52,441 bases of DNA. Origin: Paracoccaceae bacterium (GTDB lineage Bacteria; Pseudomonadota; Alphaproteobacteria; Rhodobacterales; Rhodobacteraceae). The notes under the pieces are model-generated. The model searched no databases and was not told the origin of the DNA. It saw only the letters and a list, made by a program, of their open reading frames with translations. Positions 7,205 to 13,984 of the stretch are shown here, piece after piece (the stretch's first letter is position 1; every line of letters begins with the position of its first letter). The DNA is taken from the NCBI GenBank assembly GCA_024640245.1, contig JAHEFH010000004.1, positions 1-52,441 of the forward strand, read 5' to 3'. A program made the translations under genes and the position numbers.

Positions 7205-9667
7205 ATGAAGATCGACCGAATTACCGGAAAGAAATGCCTTGATAGCGTGAAGGCCCTTCCCACTCCGGAAAAGCGCATCATCCTGTTTGCGGATTTCCTG
7301 CCATCCGAAACAGATATCGGTATTGCGGCTTGCGATCTTGTAGTGGCCGCAGAAGCGTCGGGGGTAGACATTACGTCGGCAACGTTCGCCGGCGAATCGT
7401 TCGCACAGGTTGCACTTTCCTGCCGGACGCCGATGCATTTCGACCGGGCCGCAAAAAGCATTGCGCGGATGGACTTGCCCGCCGCCGCAGCGGTGGTCAT
7501 CATTCTGGACAGCTTCATGCGGGCCGAAGTTCAATCCACGACGCGCTTCCGCAGGGTCAAGGAAAGACGGCGGATGCTTCTGCTGTTGGCCGAGATACTG
7601 CGCCAGAGACCGGATGCGATACTTTTCGCGTCCGGCAGTATCGAACTTTGCTACCTGACGGCGGCGCGGATACTTTCGGCTGTGAAATCCGGAGAGTTTC
7701 ATCGGCCTGTAATTCGGCAACTTTCGGAGTTTCTGGACGGGAAACTTGCGTGCGATATCGGGCTGTTACCAACGGCGTCAAATCCCGAAGATAGGTATCG
7801 CCTATTGCAGTGGCACTCCGGCCTCGGCCCGCGCCGGATGACTTTGCAGACCCTGCTCACACAGGCCAAGACCTCGAACCACGAGGCGGACCTGCGCTTT
7901 CTATTCAAGGTAGCTTCAACCGCCGAGCTGAAAAATCACCCGACAATCCGTTGGCTGCGCTCCGAATTGGCCTGGCAACGCGAAGTGCACGAGTGCCCGG
8001 GACAGCACCGGATGCTGGAAAAAGCGCAGGCCTTGGCGCCGGAGGCCGAGCGATTTAATCTGCCGATCACGCAGTACATGATGCATTTGCACAAAATCCT
8101 GCAATTGGAGCGTGAATTTCCGCTAGCGACCAGATCGCAAGCACAGACCTACCTGAACTGGTACCAAAAACGCTGTTTCGAGCGGGTTCCTGCCCGCTGG
8201 GTTCCTGCCCTGCCTGCGAAGCTCCTCAACACAGTAAGCGACGGCAGAGAATCGCACACCAGAGCCGAACGGGCCCAGCGGATATTGTTGGCGGTCCTGG
8301 AGTCGACCCCGAAATCGGAGGGCTTCGACACGGAGATGCTTGCATACCTTTCCGGCAATCCCGCAGGCATCGGTCCTTCGCGATTTGCCATTCTGCTCGC
8401 CGCTCTGTGCCAAGTGCCCGTCCGGTTAAACAACGACAAACCAGTCTGGAAGTCGGTCGAAATCCGCGACTGGTTCCAAGGGACTGCCTGTCGCCTTCTG
8501 CCGGGATGCCGGCAATTTTCACCGTTGCAAAAGCGAGCGGAACCAAGCCGCAAAACATTCACCATTTACGGAATAGCTGACGGCAAAACCGGACTGGGCG
8601 CCAACACGGTCATGGCGAAGAAAATGGCCGAAATTATGAATTTACCGTTTATTATCCGAGATTTAAAATCACTTGAACCGACACGGAACGCGTTGCCGCC
8701 CGCCGGCGGTTCAAGGACAATGCAGCGCGATGTCATCCTGCACCATGTCAATGCCGACCGGATTCCCCTACACGTCATGTCTCCCGAACTGGCGCGGCGA
8801 AATGATACGTTTCACATCGGATTTCTGCTTTGGGAACTCGACCGAATTCCGCAGGCGCACCGGTTGGGGATCGGGATGCTGGACGAAATCTGGGCACCCA
8901 GCCGGTTCGTTGCCAACATTTATTCAGGCCAGACTTCGACCCCGGTGCATCTGGTCAAAAAGGGACTGACCGACCTTGAAGGGTTGCAGAAAATCTCCGC
9001 GGCCGGCCGCAAGGAAACCGCCCGCTTCACCGCAATGGTCTGCTTCGATTTCCATTCCTCTGTCGAGCGCAAGAATCCTTTGGCCGCGGTACGGGCCTTC
9101 CAGATCGCATTTCCGAAGCGCAGCCACGGCGACTGCCGCCTGATCGTCAAGACAACACCTACCAGTTGCGGACATTGGGGCGACCCAGTGGATCAGATGG
9201 GACAGATCAGAAGGTTGGCGGACAAGGACTCGCGCATCGAAATCATCGAGGGGTTCGTCAGCCAGTCCGACCTGTGGCAGATGATGAATTCCGCCGACTG
9301 CCTTCTGAGCACGCATCGAGCAGAGGGTTTCGGCTATATTCCTGCCTACGCGCTCGCACTGGGAAAACCTCTGGTAACAACGGATTATGGCGGGCAGAGA
9401 GATTTCTGCGACCTCCGCACAAGCTTTCCGGTTGCTGCACCGCTTGTGGAAGTACCCGAAGGCCACGCGCTTTATTCACTGGCAGGTGCAAAATGGGCGG
9501 ATATCTCGCCAGATGCCGTCGCGGCCTCCCTGCGGCAGGTTTATGGCGATCCGGAGATGGCCGCGGCACGTGCGCGTTGCGGGCAGCGCTTGCTGCAGAA
9601 GGACTATTCCATGGCGGCCTACTCAGCGCGCTGTCGGCAACGTCTGGAACAGGTCGGGGCGCTGTAG
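7205..9667 (+). CDS. Large GT4-like glycosyltransferase with long N-terminal region
   Basis: An 820-aa protein. Residues ~453-820 read as a GT-B (family 4-like) glycosyltransferase: TIYGIADGKTGLGANT near 453, a middle linker, then the nucleotide-sugar half with HRAEGFGYIPAYALALGKP from residue 704 and TTDYGGQRDF. The first Glu of the EX7E motif is E707, but the second position is Tyr. Residues 1-450 are not recognised. They contain no membrane helix, and the stretch ~195-330 is helix-rich with repeat-like character. The ATG at 7205 was chosen because GGAG lies nine bases upstream; an upstream TTG at 7187 is in frame. It is preceded by a CtrA-type site, which would fit a surface-polysaccharide role. 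Sugar and acceptor are unknown. Confidence 0.75.
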   Translation: MKIDRITGKKCLDSVKALPTPEKRIILFADFLPSETDIGIAACDLVVAAEASGVDITSATFAGESFAQVALSCRTPMHFDRAAKSIARMDLPAAAAVVIILDSFMRAEVQSTTRFRRVKERRRMLLLLAEILRQRPDAILFASGSIELCYLTAARILSAVKSGEFHRPVIRQLSEFLDGKLACDIGLLPTASNPEDRYRLLQWHSGLGPRRMTLQTLLTQAKTSNHEADLRFLFKVASTAELKNHPTIRWLRSELAWQREVHECPGQHRMLEKAQALAPEAERFNLPITQYMMHLHKILQLEREFPLATRSQAQTYLNWYQKRCFERVPARWVPALPAKLLNTVSDGRESHTRAERAQRILLAVLESTPKSEGFDTEMLAYLSGNPAGIGPSRFAILLAALCQVPVRLNNDKPVWKSVEIRDWFQGTACRLLPGCRQFSPLQKRAEPSRKTFTIYGIADGKTGLGANTVMAKKMAEIMNLPFIIRDLKSLEPTRNALPPAGGSRTMQRDVILHHVNADRIPLHVMSPELARRNDTFHIGFLLWELDRIPQAHRLGIGMLDEIWAPSRFVANIYSGQTSTPVHLVKKGLTDLEGLQKISAAGRKETARFTAMVCFDFHSSVERKNPLAAVRAFQIAFPKRSHGDCRLIVKTTPTSCGHWGDPVDQMGQIRRLADKDSRIEIIEGFVSQSDLWQMMNSADCLLSTHRAEGFGYIPAYALALGKPLVTTDYGGQRDFCDLRTSFPVAAPLVEVPEGHALYSLAGAKWADISPDAVAASLRQVYGDPEMAAARARCGQRLLQKDYSMAAYSARCRQRLEQVGAL

Positions 9668-9711
9668 CTGTCAGCCCTTGACCTTGGCGTCTCGAAGCGG
9701 CCAAATAAAGC

Positions 9712-10158
9712 ATGGAACCAGCCCTTCAACCCGGACAGCTTTTGGCGCGCGGATGCGCCCGCGCCTTGCGTCAACTGGATTTCAACTGTCTGGAAGAATT
9801 CGTTCCCACACCTGGCTTGCGGGTCGATCTTATGGCGATCGGGCCAAAAGGCGAAATCTGGATTGTGGAGTGCAAATCGAGCCGCGCCGACTTTCAGTCG
9901 GACAGCAAATGGCACGGCTATATGGATTGGTGCGACAAGTATTTCTGGGCAGTCGATGCGGCGTTTCCGAGTGACTTGTTGCCCCAACACACAGGGCTGA
10001 TCATCGCAGACAGCTACGGCGGCGAACTAATCCGCGACGCGCCCGAGGACAGGCTGCCGCCTGCCCGCCGGAAAAAGATCATGCTGAAATTCGCCCGCAA
10101 CTGCGCCGACCGGTTACGAGGTTATATCGACCCAACAGTCGCGACGCGGTTCGAATAG
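9712..10158 (+). CDS. mmcB: MmcB-family DNA repair protein
   Basis: A 148-aa protein of the MmcB family (formerly DUF2289), first described in Caulobacter as a mitomycin-C resistance determinant. The core reads as a PD-(D/E)XK nuclease-like fold: RVDLMAIGPKGEIWIVECKS carries the Asp and the ExK motif (ECK), followed by DWCDKYFWAVD. In Caulobacter the gene is LexA-controlled. Here I see no GAAC-N7-GAAC box in the 44-bp gap upstream, so it may be read from the preceding gene. Confidence 0.88.
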   Translation: MEPALQPGQLLARGCARALRQLDFNCLEEFVPTPGLRVDLMAIGPKGEIWIVECKSSRADFQSDSKWHGYMDWCDKYFWAVDAAFPSDLLPQHTGLIIADSYGGELIRDAPEDRLPPARRKKIMLKFARNCADRLRGYIDPTVATRFE

Positions 10159-10159
10159 G

Positions 10160-10351
10160 TCAGCGTTTTTCGGTCGCCCGCGCACGCGCGGCGGCGGCCT
10201 TCAGTTCCTCGGCGATTTCGTCGGCCTCGTCCGGTTCGAAGTCCAAGGGCAGTTCGACACCCTCAGCCTCGATGTAAAGTCGGACCATACCAAGTGTGGT
10301 AGGCCCGATTTGAAGATTGGCAGCTATATCGCTGGCTTTGTTGATACCCAT
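10160..10351 (-). CDS. Small DUF6324-type protein
   Basis: A 63-aa acidic soluble protein beginning MGINKASDIAANLQIGPTTL and ending in an Ala/Glu-rich helix. It resembles a small protein conserved in Rhodobacteraceae, annotated as DUF6324, of unknown function. The ATG at 10351 is chosen because AGGAGA stands six bases upstream; a longer frame with a further Met exists but has no ribosome-binding site. It is convergent with mmcB, with one base between the stops. Confidence 0.72.
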   Translation of the reverse strand: MGINKASDIAANLQIGPTTLGMVRLYIEAEGVELPLDFEPDEADEIAEELKAAAARARATEKR

Positions 10352-10454
10352 TTGCGTCTCCTGCTTCGCAGGTTCGCTATCAAGAGTTTTGACGCAAATC
10401 AAGGCGTGATCGGTCTTGCAATCAGTTCCGGCTGGCGCTAAGTGGATGCGCAGT

Positions 10455-10531
10455 GCCGACGTAGCTCAGTAGGTTAGAGTACTAGATTGTGGATCTAGGG
10501 GTCCCCCGTTCGAGCCGGGGCGTCGGTACCA
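10455..10531 (+). tRNA. tRNA-His (anticodon GTG)
   Basis: Complete cloverleaf of 77 nt including an encoded CCA. Acceptor GCCGACG/CGTCGGT (G1:U72 wobble), D-stem GCTC/GAGT, anticodon stem CTAGA/TCTAG with loop TTGTGGA, T-stem CCCCG/CGGGG with TTCGAGC loop. The discriminator base is A73, and the base before G1 in the DNA is T. The universal extra G-1 of tRNA-His is therefore not encoded, as is known for a large group of alphaproteobacteria. Confidence 0.97.
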
Positions 10532-10539
10532 CTCCCTCC

Positions 10540-11577
10540 CTAGAGATGTCCCTCCGGTTTCGCCAATGCCTGGACGATTGCGAAACCGCGCCCTTTATCC
10601 TTTGCTGCATACAACAGTTTGTCCGCTTCCTCGAGAATATAATGAGGATCCAGCGTCCAGGTTCTGTCGAACAACACGCCTCCGATGCTGGCCCCCACCT
10701 GGCAACTGAAGTTTCCAAAAATGACAGGCGTCGAAATCTTTTCGATCAGGCGGTCAGCCAGCGTCTGTATCTGGGCTATATTGTCCACATGCCCCAGAAC
10801 TGCGACGAATTCGTCACCTCCGAGCCTCGCCAGAACATCGTCGGGACGGGTTTCAACCTGTAAAACCCTGGCAACCTCCTGCAAAACAGCGTCGCCGGCC
10901 GAGTGTCCAAATGCATCGTTTATGTTTTTGAACTTATCCAGATCTATGTGGAGCAAAGCGAAGCTCGACGACTCCCGCGCCTGCAACCGTTGCAGATAAT
11001 CTGCCAGCAAACGCCGGTTCCCAAGTCCGGTGAGAGGATCGCGCGACGCCCGCGCTTCTGCCGAACGCTTGGCGCCGTCCAATCGCTGGTTAAGGCGCAC
11101 CGACTCGTTCAAGAGAAAAGACTGCATTTCTGTCATGCACAGCAGTTCCGCCGTCGGGTCGGAGGACGAGAAATCTGACGCTTTGAGACCGAACCTGTTG
11201 ACGACCCCGTACAGGTTCGGCCCGAGTCCGAAATTCAGCAAATAGCCTTGCTTGTCGGGTAAAGTGACACAATTTCCACGCAGTCCGCCAACGCTGCCGT
11301 TTATCAGGTGTGCCTTAAGGACAGACCCAGTATTGGCTGCGAGATCATCAATTGTTGCCAGAGGCTTGTTCTGCCGGAAAACCAGAACCTTGAACAAGTT
11401 CCGCCCGACAAAGGATTTGCGTTCCTGGAACTTACGGAATGTGGGACCAACGTGCAAAATCTGCCCATCCAACCCGACCAAGATGTGCATCGGCATGAAA
11501 CTGTCGATCATGCTGGTCGAAAACCGCAAATAATTTTCGTTCTGCGCCACGTCCAGCGCCAGTGACCCCGCTCTCAT
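10540..11577 (-). CDS. HNOBA-GGDEF diguanylate cyclase
   Basis: A 345-aa predicted cytoplasmic diguanylate cyclase. Residues ~25-150 resemble the H-NOX-associated (HNOBA, PAS-like) domain: FMPMHILVGLDGQILHVGPT, then GRNLFKVLVFRQNKP and a beta-rich half. A helical, probably coiled-coil linker (~145-178) leads to a GGDEF domain (PLTGLGNRR from 181). The active-site GGDEF at 253-257 is intact, and an inhibitory-site RxxD (RPDD, 244-247) stands the usual five residues before it, so it should make c-di-GMP and be product-inhibited. Its start overlaps the upstream H-NOX gene by 4 bp, so the two are translationally coupled and presumably act as a sensor-output pair. Confidence 0.88.
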   Translation of the reverse strand: MRAGSLALDVAQNENYLRFSTSMIDSFMPMHILVGLDGQILHVGPTFRKFQERKSFVGRNLFKVLVFRQNKPLATIDDLAANTGSVLKAHLINGSVGGLRGNCVTLPDKQGYLLNFGLGPNLYGVVNRFGLKASDFSSSDPTAELLCMTEMQSFLLNESVRLNQRLDGAKRSAEARASRDPLTGLGNRRLLADYLQRLQARESSSFALLHIDLDKFKNINDAFGHSAGDAVLQEVARVLQVETRPDDVLARLGGDEFVAVLGHVDNIAQIQTLADRLIEKISTPVIFGNFSCQVGASIGGVLFDRTWTLDPHYILEEADKLLYAAKDKGRGFAIVQALAKPEGHL

Positions 11578-12167
11578 GTTACGACCAACCTCCGTATTTC
11601 CGCGGGACGCTGCCAGCGTTCTTCATGCAACCTGATATCGAACCTGTCGCGCTGCACGGGTCCCTTCAATTTTGTATGATGCTCTATCGTGACGAGCGCC
11701 CCATAGTCATCAGCCATCGCCCGCAAAAGCCCTAACAGCACTGGGGCATATCCCGGCATCGCATACTCGCAGTGCACTGCGTAAAGATTGCCGGGCCGCG
11801 CTTCCAAGTGCAGTTTGGGAACTTCCAGAAACGGCATGGAAACTTTGAACCGGGCACTGAAATCTTCCAGAGACATCAGGAAATCCACATAGGTTTCGCC
11901 CCCGAACCGCAGAAGCCTGCGGATGCCCGACAACCGCTCATCGGTGACAACATAAGTTCCGAAATCCTCTAGAATTTCTTCACTCGTACGTTCCAGAACG
12001 ACGCTGAGGGTCTCCAGCAAACGCTTGGTCACGTCGTTTTCGTAGTGGACAAGGGTTTCAAAGGAATAAAAAGGAAAGTTTGCCGCAACGCAGGTTTCTT
12101 CCCACTTTCTGGCCCCGTAAAAATCGTGCACGAAGCTCTGCAAGCCCCGATTTATAAATCCATGCAT
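11574..12167 (-). CDS. H-NOX domain protein lacking the heme ligand
   Basis: A 197-aa H-NOX fold protein. The N-terminus MHGFINRGLQSFVHDFYGAR and the later DFLMSLED and LLGLLRAMAD segments match the family. Aligned without gaps to the bacterial heme-binding form (NFLMMMDEVH), the proximal heme histidine is replaced by Ser104. The YxSxR heme-propionate motif is also absent; the equivalent stretch is HCEYAMPG (132-139). Canonical H-NOX proteins bind NO or O2 through that heme, so this one probably does not. The start at 12167 has GGGGG six bases upstream and gives the usual family N-terminus. It forms a two-gene operon with the HNOBA-GGDEF protein. Confidence 0.85.
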   Translation of the reverse strand: MHGFINRGLQSFVHDFYGARKWEETCVAANFPFYSFETLVHYENDVTKRLLETLSVVLERTSEEILEDFGTYVVTDERLSGIRRLLRFGGETYVDFLMSLEDFSARFKVSMPFLEVPKLHLEARPGNLYAVHCEYAMPGYAPVLLGLLRAMADDYGALVTIEHHTKLKGPVQRDRFDIRLHEERWQRPAEIRRLVVT

Positions 12168-12319
12168 TTGTAACCCCCGCATATTCGCGAGGATCATGGC
12201 CTTCCTCAGGTTAAGAAAATCCAACCAGGGGAACGGGAAATAATTAGAATTTTCATGAAACAGTCAGATCGCGGACGATATCGGCTCTGCGCAAGTCGAA
12301 AATCGTCGCAAAGTCGGCA

Positions 12320-13030
12320 TTAGATTCCCAAAGCGGCCGGCAATTCCGAAATGTCTGCCAGAATGATATCCGCATGCGGTGCCAAATCCTCATGCCCTGC
12401 AGGGCCGGACAGGACAGCCACGTTCATCCCGACGCCCGCCGCGCGGCCCGCATTCAGATCGTGAGTACTGTCGCCGACCATAGCGACAGCCGAAGCCGGC
12501 AGGTCAAGTTGCCTGCAAAACGCCTCGATCATTCCCGGGGCGGGCTTGGAGCCGTGACCGCTGTCAAAGCCCGCGACAAACGTGAAGTACCCGTCAGCGC
12601 CAGCCTCTTTCAACTGTGACCATGCACTGGCCTCGTAATCGTTGGTTGCGACCCCGAGCAGTCGACCGGACCCATGCAATTGTCCCAAAACAACGCCGAA
12701 ATCGCACACGGGTATGTTGGGCAGGCTTTCAATATGACGCATGCTAACCTGATTGATGTGGTCTTTGGAATAATGCGGAACCTTGCTGCCCCACACGGCG
12801 ATGACCTCGTCCACGGTGCCGTTTACGATCACCGATCCCGACCGGAAAGTCCGGTTGATCATGTCGAAACCGCAAGCCTGCGCCATGTCCTGCATCAATG
12901 CGGCCTGACCGTCCGCCAGTTCGGCAAGAACCTGTTCGCACCATGCCCCCCATGTTGCTTCATATCCGAACAGAGTTCCGTCCTTGTCGAAAAGAACCGC
13001 ACGAATATCAGTGCGCGGAAAAACCGCCAT
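12320..13030 (-). CDS. HAD-superfamily hydrolase (phosphoglycolate phosphatase-like)
   Basis: A 236-aa HAD phosphatase. Motif I is FDKDGTLF (nucleophile Asp and acid Asp both present), motif II is the Thr in GVATND, and motif III/IV are K in GSKPAPGM and MVGDSTHDL. An alpha-helical cap follows motif I. It is Gph-like, but the substrate cannot be assigned. The start at 13030 is taken because AGGAG stands six bases upstream. It is divergent from the MarR-type gene, with the promoters in a 95-bp gap that contains inverted repeats, so MarR may control it. Confidence 0.85.
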   Translation of the reverse strand: MAVFPRTDIRAVLFDKDGTLFGYEATWGAWCEQVLAELADGQAALMQDMAQACGFDMINRTFRSGSVIVNGTVDEVIAVWGSKVPHYSKDHINQVSMRHIESLPNIPVCDFGVVLGQLHGSGRLLGVATNDYEASAWSQLKEAGADGYFTFVAGFDSGHGSKPAPGMIEAFCRQLDLPASAVAMVGDSTHDLNAGRAAGVGMNVAVLSGPAGHEDLAPHADIILADISELPAALGI

Positions 13031-13104
13031 GTCATTCTCCTTGAACCCACTGCATGATTCCCCGCAATCCGGGTTCCTGTGCAATTGCATTGACAATCAT
13101 CGTT

Positions 13105-13129
13105 CCATTATTAACGGTGTCAATAATGG
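13105..13129. promoter_or_regulatory. Inverted repeat, probable MarR operator
   Basis: CCATTATT and AATAATGG form perfect 8-bp arms separated by 9 bp, with the right arm covering the MarR-type start codon. A second pair, ATTGACA (13089-13095) and TGTCAAT (13118-13124), interleaves with it. Placement in the divergent gap suggests autoregulation and control of the HAD gene. Confidence 0.5.
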
Positions 13130-13581
13130 AAAACACAAAACGATACAGCCTTCAAAAGGGTCTCGGCTACCGTCTGAGCCTGCTGGCCTCGATAACGTCG
13201 CGCAAAATTGAAACCCATCTCACCGATTTGGGGCTTACCCGGCTTATGTGGTGTGTTTTGCTTGCAATTGAAGAGGAGGGCCTGACACAGCCATCCGAAA
13301 TTGCTGAATTCATCGGCATCAACCGGACTGCGGCGTCTCGAACCCTGCGACAGATGCATGAGCGGAAGCTGATAAACCGTCTGCCCGGGCGCGACGACGG
13401 GCGCAATATTGTTGTGACGGCCACTGAAAAGGGAAAGCAGGCGCTTGACTCGGCGATCCCCAAGGCACTGGTCGTAGCGCAGGAAATCCGGTCCAAACTG
13501 AGCCCGGAAGAGGTTGTGACTTTTGAAGAGCTCGTCGACAAGATGCTCGTCGGCGAGATCCGCGATCTATCGAAGTTTTAG
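13126..13581 (+). CDS. MarR-family transcriptional regulator
   Basis: A 151-aa winged-helix repressor-type protein. The helix-turn-helix region reads LTQPSEIAEFIGINRTAASRTL, and the beta-wing carries the usual LPGRDDGRNIVVTATEKG motif with the conserved Asp-x-Arg. The flanking helices form the dimer interface. No Cys suited to redox sensing is seen except one near residue 40. The start at 13126 gives a standard MarR N-terminus; upstream in-frame codons lie inside the divergent promoter region. The likely targets are itself and the adjacent HAD hydrolase gene. Confidence 0.88.
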   Translation: MENTKRYSLQKGLGYRLSLLASITSRKIETHLTDLGLTRLMWCVLLAIEEEGLTQPSEIAEFIGINRTAASRTLRQMHERKLINRLPGRDDGRNIVVTATEKGKQALDSAIPKALVVAQEIRSKLSPEEVVTFEELVDKMLVGEIRDLSKF

Positions 13582-13600
13582 GAACACAGAAACAGCGACA

Positions 13601-13879
13601 TCACGTCCAGTGAACCTGCTCGCCGCCCGGCAGCGAATAGCGTGCAACCGGAACGTTTTCGGGCGACATGTTAGCCGATCTGGCAAAATCCAAGACCATT
13701 CTGTCGTCCGTCAGGATGAAATCCATGACCGAGCACAGAACTTCGGGTTGGTCGGCACCTTGCCGAAGCGCCTGAAGATCGGCACCCGACATGCCCAAGA
13801 ACCTGAGAGTCATGTCCTCGTCCTCTAAAATCCAGACGAGGGCTTCAAGCGCAACGGTTTCTGCCTGTTCCGGGTTCAT
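13601..13879 (-). CDS. DUF3572-family protein
   Basis: A ~92-aa soluble helical protein (MNPEQAETVALEALVWILED ... ending PGGEQVHWT) that matches the conserved alphaproteobacterial DUF3572 family of unknown function. In this group it commonly sits beside a pleD homologue, as it does here (divergent). The start is uncertain: AGGAG lies seven bases before an in-frame TTG at 13885, which would add two residues, while the ATG at 13879 is 13 bases away. Confidence 0.85.
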   Translation of the reverse strand: MNPEQAETVALEALVWILEDEDMTLRFLGMSGADLQALRQGADQPEVLCSVMDFILTDDRMVLDFARSANMSPENVPVARYSLPGGEQVHWT

Positions 13880-13984
13880 CTGCAAAGCCAAACTCCTAAA
13901 AGTGTCCCGACTTATAGTAAGGATTCATTAACCTAGATTGTGTTCACTGGCGATGCGCAAAACAGAAGCACCCAGGGGTATATC

